Shown here piece by piece: positions 1 to 8,700 of a DNA stretch of 39,815 nt. The translations under genes and the position numbers were made by a program. The stretch is taken from positions 1-39,815 of the forward strand of contig CAKMKF010000068.1 in NCBI GenBank assembly GCA_927439925.1, written 5' to 3'. The number at the start of each line of letters is the position of its first letter. Positions within the stretch are counted from its first letter, which is position 1. Under the pieces are notes generated by a model. That model had not been told where the DNA came from, made no database searches, and saw nothing but the letters and a program-made list of their open reading frames with translations. The stretch is from an uncultured Acholeplasmataceae bacterium (GTDB lineage: Bacteria > Bacillota_I > Bacilli_A > Acholeplasmatales > Acholeplasmataceae).

Positions 1-412
1 CAGATCTAAAGTGTAGAGGAATTTCTAAATATCCACTTGTAGTACCTGCACCGCCAAGATCGTAAAAGTTTCTACCATCTGGTGAAGTAACATGACCAAA
101 TCTGAAAACATCAACACCATAAACTGATTCTGAAACACAAATCAATTGGACTGCATTTACTGGGAAACTAGAACCATTTGTTCTTGAAGTTCCTGAACTA
201 TCTGTAAATGTTACCCCAGTTGTAAAAGATGATGGTGTGCTTAATAAAGTAACTGCAGTCCAATTGATTTGTGTTTCAGAATCAGATCTAAAGTGTAGAG
301 GAATTTCTAAATATCCACTTGTAGTACCTGCACCGCCAAGATCGTAAAAGTTTCTACCATCTGGTGAAGTAACATGACCAAATCTGAAAACATCAACACC
401 ATAAACTGATTC
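1..412. repeat. 130-bp perfect direct repeat (1-130 and 283-412)
   Basis: Bases 1-130 are identical to 283-412, and the left copy may continue beyond the window. The offset is 282 bp, exactly 94 codons, so the minus-strand reading frame of the fibre gene stays open through both copies. Identity ends at 131/413. The repeat lies wholly inside coding sequence, and no transposase or recombinase is nearby. Confidence 0.97.
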
Positions 413-652
413 CATATATGCATAAACATCTGATGTAGTAATTGTGTTCTTCCAAGTTAATGTTAGTGGGTCAGCAGTAGCTGATCCAATTGCAACTTCA
501 ATCCCTGTATCTGCTACGATTTGTGCATCAAATGGTTGAACTACTGATGTATTCGTAAGCGTAAACCACGCGAATGTTGTAGTCCCTAATGCTACAACTG
601 TTAAAACGACTGTTAATACTGATAATACTAATTTTCTTGCTAGTTTGTTCAT
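1..652 (-). CDS. TasA/camelysin-like secreted fibre protein, 3' end outside window (partial)
   Basis: The reading frame opens at ATG 652-650 behind AAGGAGACTAG and stays open to base 1, so the C-terminus lies outside the window. The start MNKLARKLVLSV plus a hydrophobic stretch ending in TTTFAWFTLTN is a SipW-type signal peptide (cleavage near A-W-F). The next ~150 residues closely match the 319-residue protein at 14254-15213, including FGHVTSPDGRNFY and LHFRSDS, so this is its paralogue in the second cassette. It is probably an exported structural subunit of a surface filament; that role is inferred from TasA/CalY relatives. The region from about residue 166 onward is odd: it leaves the paralogue at PVNA, reads eight residues from an inverted copy of its own DNA, then repeats residues ~81-123 in frame. 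That part may be an assembly artefact. Confidence 0.8.
   Translation of the reverse strand, partial: MNKLARKLVLSVLTVVLTVVALGTTTFAWFTLTNTSVVQPFDAQIVADTGIEVAIGSATADPLTLTWKNTITTSDVYAYMESVYGVDVFRFGHVTSPDGRNFYDLGGAGTTSGYLEIPLHFRSDSETQINWTAVTLLSTPSSFTTGVTFTDSSGTSRTNGSSFPVNAVQLICVSESVYGVDVFRFGHVTSPDGRNFYDLGGAGTTSGYLEIPLHFRS
124..285. repeat. 32-bp perfect inverted repeat (124-155 / 254-285)
   Basis: Bases 124-155 are the exact reverse complement of 254-285, flanking a 98-bp centre. The right arm is the normal coding sequence for D-S-E-T-Q-I-N-W-T-A. The left arm is that stretch flipped. The outer 7 bases of the left arm (ctgattc, 124-130) are also the end of the 130-bp direct repeat, so the junction shows 7-bp microhomology, as expected for template switching. 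Confidence 0.97.
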
Positions 653-725
653 TTTCTAGTCTCCTTATATTTCTCTTTTTTCTTTTTTCTCTATTTTTAT
701 TAACTTTCGTTAAGTTAATCCTTAT

Positions 726-1691
726 TTACTCAGCTTTTCTAGCTGCTTTAAACTGTAGTTGGATTTGGATTTGATCTTTATCAATTGCATCAAATGCATC
801 TGCATCCCATCCTTCAACCCAAATATTGATTCTAACTTTGCCTGTATAATATGTTCTATTCTTTAAATCTTTAGTTTCTGACTCTTGAAGCGTTGCTACG
901 AGTGATTCATTATCTAGAGCAAGGTATGGATTATGTGGATCCATTTCAGAAAGTCTATAACTTGTTGGTGGGTAATCAGTTGGAATATATTGATAAATTA
1001 ATGTTCTTTGGAAGAAATAACTAAATGCTCCGACTGGTGAACCATAACCTCTATTAGGATTTCCTGATGGGTCATAAATAAATGTTCTTAATTCGTCTAT
1101 TTCTCGTAAATCATTAGGATTGCTTTCGTCTTTTAATTCAACAATTGAAATTCTAATCGCATCATGTCCATAATAGACTCCAATATCTCCAGCTTCAACT
1201 GCATCCTCTAAGGTTGGTCCATTAAAGAATGTGTGTGGTGATCTCCATGTTACTCCTTTTGAAACAAAGAATGTACCATCTCTTTCATCACCAAATTCCA
1301 TTTCTTTTGAAACATCATTGATTAAGAAGATATCACGTTCTGCTTGAGCTGTTCTAATCCATAAATCAAATGAGAGATAATGTTCGTTTGCTATAGCTTC
1401 TCCAACTTTTCTTAGACCACCTGTCTGAAAGTTTATTCCATCAATTGATGTGACATCGTATAATCTGATGCCATCAACTGAGCCTTCCAAAGGTGTTGAA
1501 GGTAATACACTGTAGTACTCTATTCCATCGAATGAGAGTTCTAATTCATCTCCACTTGAAGCAGTTAGTGACAAGCCATCAATGTTATTGATTTCTGCTA
1601 ATGTCAACCATGCATAAGTTACTGTTCCAAACACCATGATAACCAATATGAATGTTAGAAGTGAAATATGTATCTTTTTCAAGTTTCTCAT
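726..1691 (-). CDS. SipW-dependent-type secreted protein, TasA/CalY-like, cassette 2 copy
   Basis: This 321-residue protein starts MRNLKKIHISLLTF and has one hydrophobic segment (about 9-28) ending GTVTYAWLT, the form of signal peptide cut by SipW-like peptidases. No other membrane segment is visible, so it should be exported. It aligns end to end with the 321-residue protein at 15289-16254 (shared INNI-GLSLTA, SYRLSEMDP, NPY-ALDNESL). Near the C-terminus it has the signature IWVEGWDADAFD, seen in several proteins of this locus. It is the second gene of the riboswitch-controlled cassette, 9 bp after the stop of the gene at 1701. The weak ribosome site (GTAGGATA) overlaps that stop. The role as a fibre subunit or accessory is inferred. 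Confidence 0.85.
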   Translation of the reverse strand: MRNLKKIHISLLTFILVIMVFGTVTYAWLTLAEINNIDGLSLTASSGDELELSFDGIEYYSVLPSTPLEGSVDGIRLYDVTSIDGINFQTGGLRKVGEAIANEHYLSFDLWIRTAQAERDIFLINDVSKEMEFGDERDGTFFVSKGVTWRSPHTFFNGPTLEDAVEAGDIGVYYGHDAIRISIVELKDESNPNDLREIDELRTFIYDPSGNPNRGYGSPVGAFSYFFQRTLIYQYIPTDYPPTSYRLSEMDPHNPYLALDNESLVATLQESETKDLKNRTYYTGKVRINIWVEGWDADAFDAIDKDQIQIQLQFKAARKAE

Positions 1692-1700
1692 GATGTTATC

Positions 1701-2423
1701 CTACTCAAACTCTTCATAATCATCATCTATTGCGAAGTTCATCTGCATCTTAATTGATCCACCCATTAAATCATCTGTTGTGTCTGGGTCATATCCTTCA
1801 AGATAGATTATTACGGAAAACTTTATGATTTGACCTGGTCTGAAGTTTGGTACAATCTTTCTCATGACCATACTTTTTGAGAGGAAATGCTCAGCAACTG
1901 GCATTGTATCAGGATAGTATGAATCATTGTTTTTATCAGCTTTCATGAAGAGTGAAGTTTCTCCATCTTCAATAACAATGACTCTAACACCTTCATCTAG
2001 ATTGTTAAGTGGTTCCCCAACAATTTTAATATAATATCTTAAATCAACTGCTTCTGCTCCTTCGTTTTTAACATAGAAGGTATAAGCTACATAATCATGG
2101 TCTACATCTATATAATTTCCATCGGTTTCTTGAACTTCATCTAGTTTAACCCATGCAAATGTAATATCTTTCGCATCTTCAATTGGTTCACTCATTAATC
2201 TGGTTTGTGTGAATACAGCATCATCAGAACCATCAGTTGATATTCTTATACCTCTAAGTGCTGCACTTGGATCAACTGACATAATCATGTTTCCTGCATT
2301 TTGTCCATAAAATGTAATGACACCAAATGTTAAGGAGAGCATACCTGTGATAATGATTCCTAAACTGAAGATTCGATTTCTAATTTTAATGCGTCTTACT
2401 CCAAGAACTTTAGAAAGTCTCAT
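1701..2423 (-). CDS. Secreted/membrane-anchored TasA-like protein, first gene of cassette 2
   Basis: I place the start at ATG 2423, giving 240 residues (MRLSKVLGV). A longer frame from GTG 2432 reads through three tandem ATGs, but AAAGGAG at 2438-2432 overlaps that GTG and sits 8 nt before ATG 2423. The paralogue at 16265 also begins MKLSKVLKV. A hydrophobic segment (about 17-40) is followed by ITFYGQNAGN, so the signal differs from the AWF type of its neighbours; it may be a signal anchor. The body has YTFYVKNEGAEAVDLRYYIK, resembling TasA/CalY domains, and a C-terminal YLEGYDPDTTDDLMGGSI. It is the gene directly behind the c-di-GMP riboswitch. Its function is inferred from context; it may be a minor or assembly subunit like TapA. 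Confidence 0.82.
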   Translation of the reverse strand: MRLSKVLGVRRIKIRNRIFSLGIIITGMLSLTFGVITFYGQNAGNMIMSVDPSAALRGIRISTDGSDDAVFTQTRLMSEPIEDAKDITFAWVKLDEVQETDGNYIDVDHDYVAYTFYVKNEGAEAVDLRYYIKIVGEPLNNLDEGVRVIVIEDGETSLFMKADKNNDSYYPDTMPVAEHFLSKSMVMRKIVPNFRPGQIIKFSVIIYLEGYDPDTTDDLMGGSIKMQMNFAIDDDYEEFE

Positions 2424-2456
2424 CATCATCACTCCTTTAAATCAGTATTTTTAGTA

Positions 2457-2490
2457 AACAAAAAGCCAGCGTCATCAATGACAACTGGCT
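2457..2490 (-). terminator. Riboswitch expression-platform terminator
   Basis: On the minus strand AGCCAG-UU-GUCAU pairs with AUGAC-G-CUGGCU (2490-2464, 11 bp) and is followed by UUUUUGUUU. The 5' arm contains GUUGUC (2485-2480), the 3' strand of aptamer P1. Aptamer closure and terminator therefore exclude one another, and c-di-GMP should allow read-through into the gene at 2423. Confidence 0.85.
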
Positions 2491-2545
2491 ACCTTTTATT
2501 AGGCCCTTTAGCTTTGCGTCCTTAGATTTCCCTAAGTTTGCCTTT
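2480..2545 (-). promoter_or_regulatory. Cyclic di-GMP-I (GEMM) riboswitch aptamer
   Basis: The minus strand shows the GEMM-I core in order: GGCAAAC, a 6-bp hairpin CUUAGG/UCUAAG capped by a GAAA tetraloop, the invariant GGACGCAAAGC, GGCCUAA, and the tetraloop-receptor side GGUAGCC. P1 forms from GGCAA (2542-2538) and UUGUC (2484-2480). It lies about 30 nt downstream of the predicted transcription start and ~55 nt upstream of the first gene of the secreted-protein cassette. The aptamer call rests on sequence motifs and pairing; the ON polarity is inferred from overlap with the terminator. Confidence 0.93.
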
Positions 2546-2579
2546 AACATTTCGTATCTATATTTTCCAATACACCTGT

Positions 2580-2608
2580 ATTTTAATTCATGTTGTAAAG
2601 TTTGTCAA
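2580..2608 (-). promoter_or_regulatory. Sigma-A-type promoter of the riboswitch-controlled cassette
   Basis: Reading the minus strand, TTGACA (2608-2603) and TAAAAT (2585-2580) are separated by 17 bp. Transcription would start near 2573, giving a leader of about 150 nt that contains the complete aptamer and terminator. Confidence 0.75.
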
Positions 2609-2740
2609 CACTTTTGTTCACTTTTTTTACATTATATTCATTGATTGTATGAAGATAGCAACCATTTTTTTGGCCTTACTAAAGTAAAGGGGAAAAATAA
2701 GGTTTTAAGAAAAATCAAAAAAATAACAATTAATATGGAA

Positions 2741-2770
2741 AACAGGGCACATTTTCTAATTAGCCCTGTT
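2741..2770 (-). terminator. Hairpin terminator after the giant surface-protein gene
   Basis: AACAGGGC and GCCCTGTT form an 8-bp stem with a 14-nt loop, 15 bp past the stop of the giant gene. On the minus strand only four U follow; on the plus strand seven U follow, so it could work both ways. It separates the operon ending at 2785 from the cassette that starts near 2573. In the rest of the 2433-2784 gap (2609-2740) I see no gene, only AT-rich sequence. Confidence 0.65.
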
Positions 2771-2784
2771 TTTTTGATTACTTT

Positions 2785-5700
2785 TTATTCATTTTTTAGG
2801 ATTTCAACGATTTCTTGTTGTCCCCACTCGTAATCACTAGGAACATCAATGATTGTTAAGGTTACGTAATACTTTCTAGGTAATATCGAATTTTCTAAAT
2901 AAAACGCATTTCCGGTAATTGATACTTGCTGTACTTGAATCGTATAACCAAAACCTTTTGGAAGATTTGCAGTAATTGTATAAGTTCCATAACTTGTTGT
3001 TTGAAATTGATTGTTTGAGTATGTATCAGTTAGTGCATCATATGTTGAAAAGACAGCCATGGATAAAATCGATTGATCAACTGTACAAGCTTCATTATAG
3101 TTTTCACCCAATTGACACAAACTAATTTCTACAAAAACATTTTCAATTAACGTTGTTGTACTATTGATTACAGTTAAATTAAATCTAATATTGTTCGTAA
3201 CATCTTGAACTGCAACATAGTAATCTGTGTAATTCAAACTGTTTTGATCATAGTCCATCGCGTATACACGATATAAAATAAAGTTGAAAGTATCGCCAAT
3301 TGGTGAAAAATCTGCAGATAAATCTTCGGATTGAAAAGCATATCCAGGTTCAACAAAGTTTGTTACTTTTCTAATGATTGCTCCTTCTGGAAGTTTAAAG
3401 ACTGGTTGATAAACACTGGTATTGGTTTGCTGCACTTGTCCAATAATCCAATAAACTGAGTTATCATCATATTCGTTATAAATGATTCCCTTTGTTGGAA
3501 GAATATTAATTGTTCTTGCACTAGGTTGTTCAAGATAGAGTTCATAAGTCATAGGTGTTATTTCTTGATAATCCATTATCGTATTGAACCCTGCAAAAAC
3601 TGTTTCTGTAACAAATAAAATATCTTCAAGTAAACTGTTATCATTTTTCACCTTCGTTAAAGTCACTGATTGAAAGCTATAGCTCCAAGAAAGTGTTTGA
3701 TTCCAAATCAACACATCTTGTGAATAGGTTAATTGATATTGATAACTACCTAATGGAATATTTTTATTAAAATCAATCTCATAACCAACGCCAGGTATTT
3801 CTTGAATAAAGAAGTCAACATCCCTTAATGATACTTGTCCAACTTCATCTGGTATAAATAAACTCGTGACAGTTAACACTGTATCACCATGAAAATAAGT
3901 GTTTGAAAAATCATGTTCGATTCTTAATGTTGGTTGATCTTCATACCCAATTGTCAAGTTAGTCAGTGGTAAATCCAATTCTCCACCATTTAGATAAGCA
4001 GTATGAACTAATTCTGTCATCACATCTTCTAGTAATATATGAGTAAACTGTGACAATGTTCCATCTTCTGCTTGTAAGTAATAAGTGATTGTGTATTGAT
4101 GACGGTAAACTTCAATCAAAGATATCGTCAAATCCACAGATAGTAATGTAGAAAATGGCGAAATCTCTAGTCCATCTAGATAATTCGGTAAATTTAAACT
4201 CATTTGATCATAATAAACATTCGCTATAAATCCTAGATTGCTAAAATTAACAATTTCGGTTTGTTCATCTAGCACTTGATAATATAATCCATAAGGTATC
4301 ATGGTTGTATAAGTACTTAATATAGGACTTATGCTTATCTCATCATGTACAAAGGATAACACCTTAGCTTCACTACTTTCTGCTTTAGAAAAGTATACAC
4401 TATAAGTCTGTCCACTCAGTAGTTTGGTTTCCATGTAATAATCACCGCTAGGAAACAATTCAGTAATTGAAAATAAAATAGATACACTACCCATTCCCCA
4501 ACTACCAGTTAGATTATTGAAAGGTGAATCAGTATCCACGATACCATCCGTTAAATCATAATAAGATGAATGTACCTTAACACCTGTATTAAAATCATAA
4601 ATGGTAACACTCGGTAATAAATTATATAAATCAGGAAGATTTACTGTTTCATAAGTAATCTGTAAAGTACCTAAATCATTATCCTTCACATGATGTAAAA
4701 CTTCGGTTGATGTAATAGATTCTTTCGTATATACCAAAGGCATTGCATTGATGCCATTTGCGATCAATGATTCAATAGCATTCATCTCAACATCAGCGGT
4801 TCTAATAATTCTAATATCATAATCACTATAGGTTGAAGAATCTAGCGCATTGTATGACTCTGAATAAACTCTGATCATTCCATAATGGTCAGATACACTG
4901 TCAATATAATTACCAACGCTATCATACATCGCGTCATAGATACCAAAACTTCTTGGTATTGAAGCCATTGAATCTAATGATTCTTCTCCATAATTAAATG
5001 ATGCATTCTTTGATATTGTATAAGAACCACTCTCTAAGTTGACTTTAAAATAAGATGTTGATTCTTCATAGACTACAATGTTTGAAGTAATATCAGTTTG
5101 AATATATGTTACATTTTCCATTGATGGACCAACATATCGGTAAATCGGATTTGGATAACCAGATAAAGTAAATCGTTCATATGCAGCATATCCAGGAGCT
5201 GTAGTTTGATTAAGTGTTGCTCGATATCCTGAGGCTTGCCACCAGAAAAAGACAAAGGTGTGTGGGCTATGTTTCATGATTGGAGTGATGGTAGCATCCA
5301 TATCCATATTCGTTAACGTGTATACAGGCGTATTTCTATTATAAGAATCATAAGGTACTGTATCCAAAGTTATGACATCATATATACCAGATGTATGATA
5401 TGGTCCTATTTCTACATAGTCCAGTCCATCTTTCTTATAATCACCAACCCATGTATAAGTTTGTTCACCTGATAAAACGATGTCAGGCACTTTTCTACCT
5501 AGACCATCAGAGACTTCAACATAACTATATATATCCATCAATGAAAAAGTTTGCTGGTTTAAAATACTTGCATTGCTAGGGATATAATATGTTATCAATC
5601 CTCTTTTTTCATCAATAATTGGTGCTTTAAGTTTTAAACCATTTGAAACTATATTTCCAGAAATGTCACTTTCTAGTAACTCTAAATCATAAATAGTCGA

Positions 5701-8700
5701 TGCAAATGATGCTTGAATTTGTCTCATTTCACTATATAAATGATAACTGATGGAATCTATCGTCGCGATGTCACCTAACCAAGTTGCATCTATTGTAGAA
5801 CCATCTATATAAGGACTTAAACCTTCAAGATTAAAATTATCAGGAATAAAAATACCTTGCCCAATACCTGCACTTGAAGATAACGCATATATACCAGGAT
5901 ATGTATGTGCTGTATTTTCTTCTAGTGTTGAAAGGATTGAAGGGTTCACTTTTTCTCTTGGAATATATTCGATATAGTTTCTAATATACTGGTCAGTTCC
6001 AGAATAAACAGGTCTGAAGCTTCGAATAGGGAAGTTTTCATAAAACATACCATCTTCTGTTTCAGAGATATCAAAATAATCAATCACTTTACCCATATAT
6101 TGACCAATCCAACCACCTTGGAAAAAATAAGTGAATGGTTTAGCTGACTGATCATTTGGATTGGTAGTTGCCATATTTTTTAACATGTTTAATATCACAT
6201 CATTTGCTTCTTGAAGATTACCAAATCCATCTGCCCAAGTACTTGATAGTTCTGGAGCATTTGAAAACATATTTATTTTTTCATCAAAATTAATCAAATA
6301 TCCAAAATAGATACGGTCAATTGGATAAGTTACATCACCAGTAAAAGCCCAAGTTGATGTTCCTGTATGTATTTTACCTACCATCGCTCCATAAGCATTA
6401 TAAGTCGTTTTTGTGGGCATTACATTCATATCTATTGTATAGGTTTGATTGATTAAATCATAATCACCTATTGCACGTACTTTTCCGTAATTAATCGAGT
6501 TAGAAATATATACTTGATTTAAACCCAATGTCCCAAAGCGGTTCAAATAAACAAACCCAAAAATACCTGATGATAAATATTTACCATAGATATTGCCGTA
6601 ATTTACATTATTAATAACTGATAATACACCTAAAGATAATATACCAGAAGCTTTGGTTCTAGTCTCAGTTGTTATATCATAAGTCGTTTCTACAGATTCA
6701 CTCCACGCATAAATATCACCGTAATTGATCGTAAACATGATTTTTGCATATTGGTGATTTTCACCACCAACAATATAATTTCCATTTTCCAATCTTTCAT
6801 TACGAACAGCTATACCTGATGCATGAGCGATACCTGTAGCACTATGAGTGATTGCTTCAATTTTACCGTTATTAGCAGCATCTTTGATTTGTGCATAAGC
6901 ACCAATCATTTGATAAGTAATACCTGATACTTCGACTTCATGTGAAGCTGTTGTATTTTTGTTTTCAATACGTATATCTCCTAAATTGATTGCGTTAGAA
7001 ATCATTGAGTAATTGTATAAAATAATTCCTGATACATAAATATGAGAAGAGTATTTACCAGTAACTTGAATATCACCATGATTTAAGACGTGATCAACAT
7101 TACCATTTTGATTTTGAATATCAATGGATTGATAATCTATCTGATGTTCTAGATAGTGGTTTGTATTTAAATTTCTTAAGGCGATTCCTGATATCTTAAG
7201 TTGATATATCGACTCAAGTCCTTCATTTTGATTAACTGTAATTGACCCACCATTAAAGCCATTTAGAGCACTTTGATTCATACTCACTTCTTCTAGTAAG
7301 CCTGTAATCATTAAAGTGCCTTGTAAAAGTAAAGTTGATTCAAGATTACTCATGGATAAAAGAATATTTCCTTCATTTCTAAAATGCTCTATCGAAATAT
7401 TTTGTCCTAAAAGTAGTCCTGAAACTTTAATTAAATCTTTTGTCATAACATGACTAGAAGGTAGTGTAATATTTCCTTCGTTATAAGCTTGAAGAATGGA
7501 TAAACCACTAGATTGTTCCAAAATCAATACTCCAGCAACTTTATTAATCAAACTCAAATCTGTTGTTATACTTCTTTCATTGAATATACCTGTAATGTTT
7601 CCTTGCCCATTTTCAATCATTAAAACACCAGCAAGATTGATCTCCATAAGTGATAAATCAGATTCATCAAATATAGTGCCTAAGACCTTATAGATTGTTA
7701 TTGCTCCATTATTCGTTAAACTATTTAAATCAAGTGTTGAATTTGAATTGATAGTTCCTACACCAGAAATATTAATGGATTGACTTTGATTGATATTAGC
7801 TTGGATTTTACCAAGATTATAAAACCAACTTATATCATCAATAGAGTCAGTTAGTAAACCAAAGAAACCACCTATATTTAAGTGATTGATGTAACCTGTT
7901 TCTGCACTTGATAAAATATCATTTTTGTTAACAATTCTTCTAGCGCTAGTTATACTTCCTTTTCCAAGAATGCCACCAACATATGTGTATTGTGCAGCAT
8001 GTGTTGTATAACTCGCTCCTGTTATTATATTCGCGCCAATGATTTCCTGCATCGTGATAAAGTCAGCTTCTCCAATGATGCCACCTACTGTCGCGTTGTT
8101 CGAATCAATCGATAATAAATGAATACCTGCGTTTATATTCCCTATAGAAGAAACTCTAGTAAATGTTCCATCACCTGTTCCAACAAGACCACCAAGAAGA
8201 ATTCTTCCAATCGAGAAGGTAGAGTCAGTAACAGTGATGTCACCTTTAGTATGAACATTTTCAACAGTTCCATTATTCATTTGTCCAGCAACTAGACCAA
8301 TTGAAATATTTTTCTTCTCAGATGTATCAGAAAGATCATCAGTTATTATATTAAAATCTAAGAAATTTATATTTTTAACACTACCAAAAAGCGATGCGAA
8401 AAGAGCATAACTCGCATGTTTACCAAGTAATGTAGTTTGTTTTATCGATAGATTTATAATTGTATGATAATTAGGATCTCCACCTTGATTTACGTTTCTT
8501 GGATATAAAACATTATTTTCATTGACTAGATTGCTTTTTAGAACACCATTAAAACCAACAGGTGCCGCAACATATGCATCACTAGCTAATTGATTCATAT
8601 CGATATCATGCTTAATGACATATTCACTAGATCTAAAAAGTCCAGAAACCATTAGAAGCTCATTCATGAATAAAAGATCGAGTGCATCCATAATCTCTAG

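Noticed and set aside
1-412. Insertion sequence or phase-variation invertible element
   Set aside because: No transposase or invertase is in view, and the inverted arms are coding sequence of the same gene; template switching or an assembly fault explains the pattern more simply.
2645-2833. Plus-strand 62-codon frame in the riboswitch gap
   Set aside because: It crosses the hairpin terminator and runs into the giant gene in antisense; it has no good ribosome site and low-complexity content.
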